64,000 nt of DNA from Strigamia acuminata (GCA_949358305.1 OX442314.1:57917369-57981368); one strand, 5' to 3'; shown: positions 32,701-44,224, counted from the stretch's first letter. Translations and numbers: made by a program. Notes: generated by a model not told the origin, from the letters alone.

Positions 32701-33737
32701 AATACTGTGGCTTGAAAAAGGCAATATATGGACTGAAACAGGCCGGGCGTGCCTGGTACGAGCTCCTCGACCGGGGCTTGTTGGACATCGGTTTGGTTCG
32801 CTGTGATTTCGACAGTTGTGTTTACATTGTGCGTGAAGAAAAAGGGATTGTCATTGTTGCAGTCTACGTTGACGACTTACTCATTTTCTCGAGTGTGACG
32901 GCGCTCAAAAATCGAATCAAAGCCAGTTTATGTTTAAAATTTGAAATGAAGGATTTGGACAGGCCCATTACTGCCTCGGAATTAAATTTATACGAGACTG
33001 GAAACGAGGGACGATTAGTCTAGACCAATCAAATTACATCATTAAGGTGATAAAACGTTTTGGCATGGAAAACAGCACGATTGTTGCCACACCAACGGAT
33101 CCAAATGGAAAACTGACAAACGAAATGGCACCTAAGACAACTCAAGAAAGGGACGAAATGAGTAGAGTCCCATATCAAGAAGCTGTCGGGAGCCTGCTGT
33201 ATGCTGCACAAGCGACAAGGCCCGACATTGCGCAAGCAGTGGGAGTAGTCAGCAGATACAACTCCAACTTTGGGTCAGCCCACTGGACTGCAGTCAAGCG
33301 CATCCTACGATATCTAAAAGGGACGATTAATACCAAACTGGTATACGGGAATTTAAAAAACTCAACTTTAGTCGGCTACACAGATGCTGACCATGCCGGA
33401 TGTCTGGATACAAGACGGTCAACCAAAGGATACGTCTACACGATAGCTGGCGGAGCGATTAGTTGGTCAAGCAAAAAACAACCAACGGTCGCGGAATCGA
33501 CAACAGAGGCCGAATTTGGATGAAAACACCAGCCCAACTATTGTGCATTCTGACAACCAAGGCGCTCTAAATTTGTCAAAGAACACGGTATATCATTCCC
33601 GGACAAAGCACATTGACATAAAACATCACTTTGTTCGAGAAGTCATCAAAAACGGACACATTGTTGTAAAATTTGTCGGAACAGATGACATGATTGCGGA
33701 TGTCCTAACTAAAGGACTTGCCAAGGAAAAACACTGA
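29793..33737 (+). pseudogene. gag-pol: Copia Gag-Pol polyprotein, disrupted
   Basis: Starts at ATG 29793. Gag (UBN2/copia type) occupies about residues 15-190. Its zinc knuckle near residue 218 reads CHRCHKLGQKRADC: the histidine of CCHC is replaced by Gln. Protease MDSGASRHMS lies near 276. Integrase has an HHCC region from HRRLGHL near 415 and core motifs HSDVCGP, FRTDNGKEY and EQNGVSERTN. RT starts near 820, breaks at TGA 32439-32441, then continues in frame with YVDD (VYVDDLLIF) to about 32955. A frameshift there moves to the frame open 33011-33523. RNase H has TDADHAG and AESTTEAEF, then jumps near 33515 to the last segment, 33516-33737, losing about 30-35 residues. Confidence 0.93.
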
Positions 33738-33857
33738 TGGTGTGCGGGAAAAATGGGATTGTGTATCTCTGAAAAATAATTTTATCTTGCATGCCATTTT
33801 TTAAACCTTTTTTATTTTTGTATAAGTGTTTTTTTATGTGTCACCACAGAGTAGGAG

Positions 33858-34016
33858 TATTGAGATATTCTGTGTCATCAGATGCTTGTAGCGCCACCTG
33901 GCGCCTACGGTCATTTTATGCAAATAAAAATTGTACACGGGAACTTCCGTTTTGACCATCACCACGCGTAGCTACTCAATCCTTTCGCTCTTACACAATC
34001 TCAAAGAATCTCATCA
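33858..34016 (+). repeat. 3' LTR of copia element
   Basis: Near copy of 29478-29636, preceded by the purine-rich CAGAGTAGGAG (PPT) and followed by CTTTC. Confidence 0.9.
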
Positions 34017-34700
34017 CTTTCATGTATTCCCGTTACGTTTCATATGTCTTGAATTTGTTTTTTTCGTATTGTAGCCCGGGTTTTCCCACTACCACGCCCC
34101 GAAAACATTAACAGCAAACAAGGATCGGATTATTTGACACGAAAAAGTGATTTAAGTGAAGAGTATTGAAAAGTTATGACACATATAATTCAACCAATCC
34201 GCAACCGCTCACTAGCTGAGCTCTTATTGGCTCTATCCCTTCTTTATCATTCCACTTCCGTTAGCGCCATTTGTTAGTTGAGGACAGCTTCGTTCTGCAA
34301 GTCGTAAGTTTCTGCCATTTATCTTCAAAATCCTTTAGCATCGAATTCATTTGTGAGTGATTTTATGTTCATTAGGTTCGTAGTGATGTTATTTCGGTGT
34401 TAAAATATTATTTTCTATCCTAGATTTCTCGTGTCGCCATTTTCACGCGGACCACGCGACCGATTGCAGCAATTTATTTCAAGCGGTTGAAACGACAGCG
34501 ATGAAAATATCCCGCATCCATTCAAGTAAGTTTATCGATTGTTTTATCGTTTTATTTTCCAAAGTTTGAATTGGGGGCAGCAAATCCAACTCTCTACCTC
34601 CTAGTGGTTGCCCCTGGACCACTGGACTCGTTCCGGTTGGTACTAGATGAGAGCTCTGGTGTTTGATATTTCTGTGCTGGTTTATATTTCACACGAACCA
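34017..34700. other. No supported gene
   Basis: Unannotated AT-rich sequence. A GT-AG-like arrangement near 34300-34420 is too weak to call. Confidence 0.35.
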
Positions 34701-35112
34701 GTGAGTCAATATGGTTCTGTTAGTCTGCATTTCAGAAATGAGTGTAGCGTTTATCATACCAATGCGTAAAATGTGGTTCTGTTCGTCTGCATTCTATAAA
34801 TGGGTGTAGCATTTATCACATGGAACATTGGAGAGAGAATATTGGTTCTGTTAGTCAGCATTCTCTTAAATGACTGCAGCATTTATCAGATGTAACATTT
34901 AATTCAATTTAAATGTTAGTTTGCGAGTTGATTGGTATTTAGCTGGTGTACAATTTTCAATTCGTTCTGTCTATTCCTTTGACAGTTCCATCGTGGTGAT
35001 AAAATCGCTTTTAAAGAGAGTGATTCTGTATTGTATAAAATTGAATATATTTTTTCCATTTTTGTTGCACTGGACTCGTTCCAGTTGGTACTAGATGAGA
35101 GCTGTGGTGTTT
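34619..35112. repeat. Minisatellite-like region
   Basis: Three diverged units of roughly 66-70 bp between 34703 and 34905, each with TGGTTCTGTTAGTC(T/A)GCATT and later a GCATTTATCA(C/G)ATG block. A 45-bp segment containing ACTGGACTCGTTCC and GGTACTAGATGAGAGCT occurs at 34619-34665 and again at 35069-35112. Confidence 0.7.
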
Positions 35113-35841
35113 TAAAAATGATTTGGTTCTGCATTGCACTCATTAAGTGTTGTTTTCCATCGGTTCAGATTCAGAACATAAGTAGAATGAAATTTCAAGA
35201 AAATAAACTTCCATATATCAATTGAATTACAATAAATCTCAAACAATAAGGCAGTAATGAGAGTGGATTTTACACATGCTTCATCATTTCTTCCACAATT
35301 ATTTCTCACTGACGAAAACCCGTGGGGAGGCAGCAGTGACAATGTTAAAGTTTAAAATATAATGCAACCCTGGAACGCACGTCATTTTGACATTTAGACA
35401 TTTCGACGCACGTTTATTTTGACATTTAGGTGTGGCACGTTCAATAAGCACGCTCCTTATTTGTGTCTATTGTAATGTTGGGCGGCTCGAAAAGTTTATG
35501 AAAAAATTTCAAAAAAGACATTTGCGTAACAAAATAAATGCTAATGTCTGTAGCCTTCCCATTCCCATTCCTCTGGCCACAGGCCCGGCACGAAATCTTC
35601 CGTTTGCCACTTTCCGAAAATATCGTAAGGACCACCGCTATCAACCAGGCCCGTTTTCTAAATCTCATAGCAAATGGGGCGGAAGAATCATGGACGTGGA
35701 TAATAAAGCACTAATTTGGCGCACAGATTTTCATATTTTCCCAGAATTTAACATAATGGGACGTGCTGACAAATTACATAAGAGTCCTCTTTTCATTTTA
35801 TTCATTATGAGTAGTTTGAAAAAGTATGATCGTGTAAAGAC

Positions 35842-35905
35842 AACTGTTACTGGTTATACTGTTACTGGTTATACTGTTACTAGTTATACTGTTACTGGTT
35901 ATACT
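35842..35905. repeat. 15-bp microsatellite-like repeat
   Basis: About four tandem units of ACTGTTACTGGTTAT with small changes. Confidence 0.85.
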
Positions 35906-35959
35906 ATACTTTACTATACACACATTCCACAGGTTTCTTTTTCTCAAATTTGATTGCAT

Positions 35960-36860
35960 GTTGAATTATACGTGGGTCGAATGGTAACGGAACTATTCGC
36001 CCAGTGTTCAACAGCATCGGAAAAGTTCCTATTGCTTTTTTTGGGCAGCATAGAATACAATAATTTTTCTTTTAAATCAGTTAAAACTGATTTTGAACTA
36101 CTTGTGAAAACACGATCTTTAGAAGACAAACTTCTATGCGTTGGTGGAACATACACAGTTTCGTCTCCAGTGTAGTGAACCTTTAGGATTTGCTAATTCA
36201 TCAATCAACGAAAATAATTTAGAATGATTCTGGAATGACTAAATTTCAATAACACTTAAACAAAAATGGTGCTTATTATAAGTCAAATAATTGAAATAAA
36301 ACAAAATCTTAATAAATTAAAAAATGACTAAAAGTCCTCAATGTTCGGCTAGTAGTCTGGTTTTGAAGCACAAAACTAAACAAAATTAAAATAATAAAAC
36401 TAAACACTTCACTAATGAGTACTTCTGCGGATAATTGTATTTGGGGCCGAGTATCCCCAAATAGTGGAGCTGCCACATTACCGCTTGAGCGGGGCCTCCA
36501 GTGTGGCGTGGATTCTTTTCTTCATTTCCCGTTGTGCAGCTCGTTTTTCGCTTCTTTCCAACCATTCTCGTTCATCCTTAAATGCGATAGTAATTTTGCA
36601 TCGTGGTCATCCTTTCTGAGCTCTTTTTCTACCTAAAAAACATTTTATTTTAATTTATATAAAGTACAAATTTCAATGCATTGTAGACAACTAGACAGGT
36701 AGGAAATTAGTGAGTCTGTTAAAACAAACATTCACCAATTTTTGTTCATAAAACAAATCCATTCTTGTAATTATAAAATCAGATAACTAGAAAATAGAAA
36801 AATAATTTGTGAAACTATATAAATGGACGGACATGAAATGACTGATGTTCTTGAAACACT
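35960..36860. other. No supported gene
   Basis: Only short isolated ORFs in AT-rich sequence. Confidence 0.4.
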
Positions 36861-36869
36861 ATCGTCCAT

Positions 36870-37780
36870 CCCAACACTCAAAGTTCGCTGGAGAGAGCTT
36901 CAGCCCCATGGGAACCCTTGTCCACTGATATAACCTGAATGTCGTTATAAAGGCCGTTTTTACTCAGTCCTCCACCGCCACTGGCACTTTGCAAAACCCA
37001 TTGCTATAATCCATAGATGAAAAAACTTTTCCATTTCCTAACTTGGAAAGTAGTATTTCTATAAGGAGCAATTTTGACGTTTAAATCCTTATAATCTATC
37101 ACTAGACGCGGTGCTTAGGGTTTCTGTTTTCCCGCCTTTTTAAAATTCCCGGTTCCCGGTACCAAAATGGCCGGTACTCTCGGGAAATCGGTACTCCCGG
37201 GACCAAAAAAGGTCAGGCGAGAGGCGACGAAAAATGATAAAAAATGACCGTTTTTTGTCAGAAATGGCCATTTTTAGAAATTTCTAGCCATTTTTCATGG
37301 TAAAAATAGCCGTTTTCCATCAAAACTGGCTGTTTTTAGTCAAGAATGGCTGTTTTAGATCAAGAATGGCCGTTTTCGTCAAAAATAGACATTTTTTGTT
37401 ACAGTAAAAATGGCCATGTTTTAGCCATTTTTTCGTTAAAAATAGCTATTTTTATCATTGAAACGTTACAAAATGTAACGTTTGAATGACGAAAATGACG
37501 TTTCAGCAACGAATTTTTGACGGAACCGGTTTTTCTCCAATTTCCCGGTTCCCGGTACCGTGATTTCTCACCGGGATTCCCGGGAAATCGGTATCCCGGT
37601 TTCCCGGTACCGAAACCCTAGCGGTGCTTTTCCTGGTGTTTTCACCAACTTGCATGGCGCTGCATATGGCCAGTTGCTGTTCTCTATTATTCCTGCCTTC
37701 TTTAGTTCGTCAATAATACCTGGTAGCACGTGGAGTTGTGCTGCCGGTACTGTGTAAGGCCTTTTACACACCGGAATATC
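36870..37780 (-). pseudogene. Ty3/gypsy reverse transcriptase fragment, split by a MITE
   Basis: Minus-strand 37771-37621 encodes RPYTVPAAQLHVLPGIIDEL, then AGIIENSNWPYAAP and LVKTPGK, the typical start of a gypsy RT. After the insertion at 37116-37620 the homology resumes at 37115 with LVIDYKDLN, then in shifted frames a segment near 37020-36900 ending around the PMG motif. No LTRs are visible. Fossil. Confidence 0.8.
37116..37620. mobile_element. hAT-type MITE, 505 bp
   Basis: Perfect 8-bp target duplication GCGGTGCT (37108-37115, 37621-37628). Terminal inverted repeats TAGGGTTTC / GAAACCCTA. Internal CCCGGTACCG and TTTCCCGG motifs recur inverted near both ends, and the centre holds diverged AAAAATGGCC-like units. 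Non-coding. 8-bp duplication and TAGGG ends fit the hAT superfamily. Confidence 0.9.
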
Positions 37781-37829
37781 GCCTGTGGGATGTATGCGAT
37801 GAACTATTTCGAAAATTTTGAAAATGGTT

Positions 37830-38869
37830 TAAAAATATGGGCAAATATAAATGGAAACACTTTTTGGAAAGGAAAAATGAATTTATTAAACACTAAACAT
37901 TTTCTATGATAAGAATAAAAAAAAAAGATTTCATTTGCCTACTATTAGGCTGGTTCAAACCAATTCTATCTCTACAAAGTAGGTTAATGTAATACAATAC
38001 ATAACCTAGCTAAATAAGCTAAAAACATACACACAGCTAACATTCCATTTTGCTAGTCAAATACAAATTTAGAAAGAAAGAAAAAGAAATGGAAATTGGC
38101 AATATTTAAGTGGTTCTCACAACTTTGCTGATCAATTGTCACTAAACACACATTTTAACATACACTAAAGTTCACTGAAGGTTAGTGGTTCTTGTTACTT
38201 CATGTTGGTTTGTTGGTCACTTTTGGTTGAATTCATCTAGTTAACTGGTAGTGGATTGTCTACCAAAATGGCTAACTTCTTTCTTAGGTGGTAACTGCTT
38301 TTCTTCTGTTATTTTTAGCTGTAGTCATCAAACTTCAACTACTTTGTTTTTCTCTGCCTGAGAAAATAGGTTTTGTTGGGACATCTCAAGGTGCTGTTGT
38401 TTGCTTGAATGCTGGGGTGCAACTGTGGTTTCACTGCTTTTTCACAAGTGTTGGAATGTGAGTTCCAACCCCTGCTAATCCTGGCAGTGTCATCACAGGT
38501 TCTAATTTATGTGCACCCTTGAGAGTTACTCATGCAAGTAGCTCCTCCCATCTCTAATCTCCAAGTTTCCAGTTCTCAAAACTAATGACTCACCAATTAG
38601 TCATATAACAGGAGCTTGAGTGTTGAATACGAGGCTAATCAATCTAACTGCATTTTTGATATGCACTGCAGTGATGCATGGGGCAGCCAATATTCACTTG
38701 CGAGTCCCAGGAGTGTTTGAGACACAACTCATTCCAGTCCTCTGGAATCCGACTTCACCGCAACACCATAACAACAATAGATCAAAACACATACCACAAG
38801 CCAATAATTTCCTTAAGATTACAGCTTCTAACACAGAACGACCAGACTTAAATCGCAAAAATTGTTATT
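37830..38869. other. No supported gene
   Basis: AT-rich sequence, short ORFs only. The last part (38640-38870) may hold the decayed continuation of the viral fossil on the minus strand, but I cannot read it confidently. Confidence 0.35.
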
Positions 38870-39445
38870 CTATTTTGACGTATCCAGGTTGATAGTCAAT
38901 ACACGATTCGTAGGAAAAGCTCTTTTCAAAACCCGATAGGCATAGAGCTTTTTGATTAACTGCAACTCTCCCAATGCCATTGCTTGTTCGTCAGAATAGT
39001 CCGCCATGAGTCTGGCCATATTGTGTTCTTTAACGACAGTACGTGCTCTGTCTTCAAAAGTCTTACACCCAAATCCTCTATAGTCTACCTTTAGTTCTTT
39101 TTCTTTTGGCACCAATCATATAATCAGATATTCCGCAAGCTCATCTAAGTCATCCGTTTCTTCAAATTTTTTGATATATGACACATGATCATGCATTTCT
39201 TTTGGAGACAGCATGTAGGCCAATAAAAGACGTGTGTGTTTGAAATCTCTAATATTTTTTGCAAGATAAACACGCATTGGAAGTGATGAGATCACTATTC
39301 TTGTTATTGACTTAGTAGCACAAAAAACCAGTTGAAGCTCATGGGCCCTGACTAAATTTGGCCTCCGCTTGGCGGAAAATAAATAACTCAACTTCTGCCT
39401 TGAAGCGGGAACATTTCCTTGCTGTGCAGCAACATTCACAGCCAC
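38870..39445 (-). pseudogene. Endogenous negative-strand RNA virus L protein fragment
   Basis: One minus-strand frame of about 190 codons resembles the region just before and at polymerase motif A of the L protein (RNA-dependent RNA polymerase) of mononegavirus/chuvirus-like agents: a basic KEKELK-type pre-motif followed, about 70 residues later, by the motif A aspartate in an NLD context. The frame is broken by TGA at 39116-39118 and ends at TAG 38870-38872. No flanking viral genes or retroelement link is seen. It is a non-functional germline fossil. The assignment rests on motif spacing by eye; chuvirus-like origin is a guess. Confidence 0.55.
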
Positions 39446-39540
39446 AACTCATGTGTGCTGTCGAGAGAAAAATCTTAAAATCGAGCAAAAAAGTCCCGTT
39501 TTGTAGCGGACAAATCCTCTGCTTTGTAGCAGGCAAATAC

Positions 39541-40314
39541 AACAAAGCTTCAAACAGCTTCAACAAAGCTTCAAACAGCTTCAACAAAGCTTCAAACAGC
39601 TTCAACAAAGCTTCAAACAGCTTCAACAAAGCTTCAAACAGCTTCAACAAAGCTTCAAACAGCTTCAACAAAGCTTCAAACAGCTTCAACAAAGCTTCAA
39701 ACAGCTTCAACAAAGCTTCAAACAGCTTCAACAAAGCTTCAAACAGCTTCAACAAAGCTTCAAACAGCTTCAACAAAGCTTCAAACAGCTTCAACAAAGC
39801 TTCAAACAGCTTCAACAAAGCTTCAAACAGCTTCAACAAAGCTTCAAACAGCTTCAACAAAGCTTCAAACAGCTTCAACAAAGCTTCAAACAGCTTCAAC
39901 AAAGCTTCAAACAGCTTCAACAAAGCTTCAAACAGCTTCAACAAAGCTTCAAACAGCTTCAACAAAGCTTCAAACAGCTTCAACAAAGCTTTAAACAGCT
40001 TCAACAAAGCTTTAAACAGCTTCAACAAAGCTTCAAACAGCTTCAACAAAGCTTCAAATGGCTTCAACGATGCTTCAAATAACTTCAATGAAGCTTCAAA
40101 TAGCTTCAAATAGCTTCAACAAAGCTTCAAATGGCTTCTACGAAGTTTCAAATAGCTTCAACAAAGCTTCAACAAAGCTTCAAATAGCTTCAACAAAGCT
40201 TCAAATAGCTTCAACAAAGCTTCAAATAGCTTCAACAAAGCTTCAAATAGCTTCAACAAAGCTTCAAATAGCTTCAACAAAGCTTCAAATAGCTTCAACA
40301 AAGCTTTAAAAAAC
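39541..40314. repeat. 21-bp satellite array (AACAAAGCTTCAAACAGCTTC)
   Basis: About 36 units of 21 bp; nearly perfect to about 40050, then diverged variants (AAATAGCTTC) to 40314. Since 21 is seven codons, both strands are open: plus reads NKASNSF repeats (39358-40113) and minus reads LLKLFEA heptads (39339-40109). No start, promoter or homologous flanks suggest a gene. Confidence 0.95.
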
Positions 40315-41216
40315 TAGTTAATAAAACTGTGACTAGTATGGTCTCGGAAATAAGTAAAAAAGTCAGCCATGAGCTTGTCCCAACACGCGCTGCCGAGGCC
40401 CAGTAAGCTTGTATCAGCTCGAACCCAGTAATTGTCACGTTTTATTCCAGCACTTACACCAAGGGTGATGCGTGGTTGTGGTTGATACTGCTCTTCCTCG
40501 TCAGAAAGACGACCAATTTCTGGTTATATGAAATTATAAAGCAAAAACAATGGGAAAAGGGGAAAGGTGGTTTTGTTCGCGGTAATCGTTTTTGGAGGGA
40601 AAACCAACCAATTATTTGATTCAGAAATCTGTTACTTCTTCAAACGTAGCAGCACTCGTCGTAATACAGTGTGCTGTCACTGAAGGTACTTCTTGTACAT
40701 TTCTTGAACTTTTCAAGAGTGGAAATAGAGGTCTGACTTCGGTGTTAGCCGTGGTGGACTTCGCGTCACACTCGGTCACACTCGGTCTGCTAGACGGGCC
40801 AGCTCACTCGTTAATTCTGGCTTGCTTAGCTTCCAGTTCCTCGTTCGGAGTCACGGCTTTGCACTTGTGTTTACGCATTCGTGCGTATTTGGGGCCCAAA
40901 ATTCTCATATGGTGCAACTGCTACATGACAGCCTGGGTCATTATTATGCCCATTCTTGGCCGCCACTGTGGAGTGTGTTCACCTAGTCGGAGGCGGTCGA
41001 ACCAGAGGCTTTCCAACACCGGCGACCTGATGGGTGCCTGCGGATCCTGCTCGAGAGGCAGATCTTCTTCGACCGGACCTCGTAGCTAGCGTAAATACGC
41101 TTTATTAATCGTTGGAACTCCTCGCGAGAATTGAAGCCGGATTGGCCATGGCTGGGCTTCGCGGGCTCGAATGTTTTCATTTCCGCTTCATCCATTTGTC
41201 CCATAGATAGCATCAG
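40315..41216. other. No supported gene
   Basis: ORFs of 60-165 codons on both strands, none recognised. The minus strand near 41213-40983 encodes a moderately gene-like segment (SREEFQRLIKRIYASYEV), too short to assign. Confidence 0.35.
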
Positions 41217-41249
41217 AATTCAAACGTAAAACTTTTTTACGTTTGAATT
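41217..41249. repeat. 13-bp perfect inverted repeat
   Basis: AATTCAAACGTAA (41217-41229) and its complement (41237-41249) with a 7-nt loop. Confidence 0.8.
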
Positions 41250-41893
41250 TTAAACTGTAAGGATTCTAACAGTCGGATCTGTTTGAAAGCATGCATTCTC
41301 AAAAGGATCATTGCACAAACGAGAATATTTTGATTGCTTAAAACTTTTTCTACTAAGATATTTTAACCAACACGCTAATATTTTTAACTTTACATGGTTA
41401 GTAAGGCAACCATGCAATAATATGATAATATACAACAATATTTACTATTTAATTTGTAAAGTTTTGATGGCGGACACAGGTTGGGTTGGACTGGTGTAGA
41501 TGAGTTTGGATTTACATCACGTTGGGCATAGTGAGAAAAGGCTTTAATAATTTAGGCCCTAAAATGTCATGTTCTTTTCTGTTATGCTGTGGATTTTGAG
41601 TTGCAACTAACACTCACTTTATATCAATGGGTAATCAGGGCAAAACCCTGACAATTCAAAAGCATAACATTGTTCAATGTACAAATAATACCGTGTTTGT
41701 ATGTAACAAAAAAAAGTAATAAGCCCACGTCTTTGGGCGGAATTGTCGGTTCCTTCAAAGACCAATTGCGAGTTTTAGGAAATATTTGAGGGAATAGCAC
41801 GACACCACCAGAATGGAGTAAATCAAGGCCGTCTCGTTCTCTACGCTCTGATTTGCTTTAGAATACATATTGTTACTTGGTTTCTCAGCTATC

Positions 41894-42127
41894 TCAGCTA
41901 TCGCAAAATTGCGACAATCCAGTTAAATCGTAATTGTTGGTCAAATCGATTATTCTGTTGCGATACGCTTCCCACAATTCGAACATTTCGACATGTGGGT
42001 CGTCATGCCACGGGTTGTGCCAAACATTATTCCAGTTGTGGTGCAAGATAAATTATATCATCCAGTGGTCTTGCAATCGGTTGATGAATTGGGTCACGGT
42101 AGTCATTAACTCTTGTCTCGCGTCCAT
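41894..42127 (-). pseudogene. Short decayed ORF, unknown
   Basis: Minus-strand ATG at 42127 (MDARQELMTTVTQFINRLQ) leads into a frame with one TAA near 42055, then HNWNNVWHNPWHDDPHVEMF, ending at TGA 41894-41896. The Trp/His-rich, charged composition is gene-like. No family recognised. Confidence 0.3.
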
Positions 42128-42139
42128 TGTTTAAACGAT

Positions 42140-42584
42140 GAGTCGATGAGGCGAAAAATGAGAAAGAAAAAAAAATCTCAAAAAAAATCTCAAACTCATG
42201 TAACATGTTTACTTGTGTTTGGAAAGTGAAGAAGGACTCGGGTTTAGTTGTTTTAAATTCCAATTCTCTTTTATTAATTCAAACCGGAAATTTTCAAATA
42301 GAAATATCCGAGGTTAGATCAAATTATACAGTTTTACAAAGTTAAAGTCAGACAGTGGCTTACTGTCTGTGATTATTAAATTAAAACTTAATTCTATTGT
42401 TTTACATGACTGATTATTACTTAAACTTAAATAACTTACACTATAAACAATTAACTCTTATATGACCAAAGTAAATTCAATAACCTAAGTAAATAGAGAG
42501 AGACTAGGGCCGTGCCTAAAACAAGCCGACACCAAGTGTTCTCCTAGCAAAACAAGCAAAGAACATTCAGGTTTGAAGTCTTGG
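42140..42584. other. No supported feature
   Basis: AT-rich, no ORF or repeat of note. Confidence 0.4.
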
Positions 42585-42585
42585 A

Positions 42586-42680
42586 GAGAACTGGAGTGAA
42601 CCGGAGAGAACCGGAGTGAACCGGAGTGAACTGGAGAGAACCGGAGAGAACCGGAGTGAACTGGAAAGAACCGGGGAGAA
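42586..42680. repeat. Decanucleotide tandem repeat
   Basis: Roughly nine units of ACCGGAGTGA / ACTGGAGAGA alternating. Confidence 0.85.
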
Positions 42681-43082
42681 CTATATAGGAATATGAAAAA
42701 AAAAGAGAAACAGATAAATAAATTAAAAAAATATATATTTTTTTTTTTGCAGAATAAAATAAAACGTATATTTACTAACTGAAGAAATGGTTTTTCACAA
42801 TGAGAAAAAAATATATGCCATTTGGAATAATCTATAAACAAACAATATGAGATAATGAGGTAAGCGGTGGTTGTTTATACTCAACAAAAGTTGCGTCACA
42901 TTTTTGACAATTGAAAAAAAATAAAAAATAAAAAATCAAATCAAAACAAATCAAACAAACGAACAAACTAACAAACAAATGAAAGTGGGAATAGACCGCC
43001 TCCTCCTAATATTCAACCGAAAGATCGGAACCACCAACCGCATCCTCGGTGCCTTCGTCGTCGTCGTTCTCTATCTCATCCA

Positions 43083-43409
43083 TCATCTCTCCTCTGCTTC
43101 TGCCAGTATTTTCTCAAATTTTTCCATCATTGTCTTCATCATTGTCTTCATCATTTTCTGGAGTCTTTCCTCCGTCCTCTCCACCATCCTCTCAATTCTC
43201 TTCTCTAGCCTCTCGATCATTTTTCCGACCCTTTCCCCTGCCGCCGCCGTCTTCTTCTCCTCGGTCTTTCCTTCACTCGGCGTCGGCGGTGGCAAAAACG
43301 CCTCGCTTCGATCGAGCGACTGGAGAAAGAGAGAAGAGAACGAATAAAAAATTAATAGTTTTAAAATTGGAATTATTTTTGGAATTATATGCGCAGATCT
43401 TTTGTGCAT
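43083..43409 (-). CDS. Possible coiled-coil ORF fragment
   Basis: Minus-strand frame whose second half is a regular amphipathic helix (GKMIERLEKRIERMVERTEE, then RLQKMMKTMMKTMMEKFEKI), ending at TGA 43083. A shifted acidic frame (MMDEIENDDDEGTED) continues downstream. The plus strand is also open and Ser/Pro-rich, so one of the two is a shadow. The helix pattern favours the minus strand. It could be a piece of a retroelement Gag. No family assigned. Confidence 0.3.
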   Translation of the reverse strand: MHKRSAHIIPKIIPILKLLIFYSFSSLFLQSLDRSEAFLPPPTPSEGKTEEKKTAAAGERVGKMIERLEKRIERMVERTEERLQKMMKTMMKTMMEKFEKILAEAEER

Positions 43410-43411
43410 AA

Positions 43412-43975
43412 ATTACCAAAGATGAGTCGGCAGATTTAAAGAAAATGAATCAAATGAAAATAAAATAGAAATTTAGAGAAAAAAATGGGGAAAATAAACA
43501 AACTGAAAATAGAATAAAATTAAAAAATAACAGTGGGAAATTCCAAAATTAAAATAGGGATAAAATCCATGCCTGTAACAGTCTCCACCCACTTAACTCT
43601 AATTACTTTCTTTGTAATTCAAATAAAACAATGGTCAAATCATACAATAATAAAATTATACAAATCAATCAGAAAGTAAATAAGTGAGCTAAACAGTATA
43701 GCAGAGATCGACAAAAATAAATAATATCAGTTCTGGCACGTAATTCAGGATATAACTTAAAAATATGATAAGGAAAACTTTTGTATCACATTGGTATTTT
43801 TGCGAAAGTCAATACCTCAAAGGACACGACGAAACATGGACGGCACGGGACGGCAAACACTAAAGCTACGGGGAACAAGCGCAGGAGAACTAGAAGAAAT
43901 CTTGCATTTCCACAAGTGAGGGCCGTGCAAGAAACAGGATGGGTGGAAATTCCAGTGGCACCCTATGAATGGGAA
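43412..43975. other. No supported feature
   Basis: AT-rich sequence without credible ORFs. Confidence 0.4.
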
Positions 43976-44014
43976 GCCATAGTTGTTGACTTAGGGTAAG
44001 TCAACAACTATGGC
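43976..44014. repeat. 18-bp perfect hairpin with GGG loop
   Basis: GCCATAGTTGTTGACTTA (43976-43993), GGG, then its exact complement (43997-44014). Long for chance. Confidence 0.9.
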
Positions 44015-44224
44015 ATGTTCAATTGTTGTTACCTGCAGAAACACATGCATTGACATCGGAGCTACTCACATTCTCGGTGATTGCTCAGTGTTTTTGCTTC
44101 ACTGCACAACTTAGTTTTGATTGACAGCTTGTCACTAGCGCTGTACCTCAAGCGCCACCTATGTAAAAAGAACCTACTCTATCTCTAACTGGGTCATACT
44201 ACTCTGCAAAGGAGGGATGACCTT

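Larger units (their letters stand above)
29478..34016 (+). mobile_element. Ty1/copia LTR retrotransposon, complete but inactive
   Basis: 159-bp LTRs (29478-29636, 33858-34016) flanked by the 5-bp duplication CTTTC (29473-29477, 34017-34021). Domain order Gag-PR-IN-RT-RNaseH is copia type. The LTRs differ at 2 positions that I see (29501/33881 C/G; 29633/34013 G/A). Defects in the coding part: an in-frame TGA at 32439-32441, a 1-nt frameshift near 32955, and a deletion plus frameshift near 33515 in RNase H. Recent, but not autonomous. Confidence 0.95.

Noticed and set aside
39358-40113. 251-codon ORF across the 21-bp satellite
   Set aside because: Any indel-free 21-bp array is open in such frames; no promoter or flanking domain.
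39541-40314. CRISPR-like array
   Set aside because: Units are contiguous with no unique spacers, in a eukaryotic context.
42979-43411. Plus-strand Ser/Pro-rich ORFs
   Set aside because: Complementary to a more convincing heptad pattern on the minus strand.
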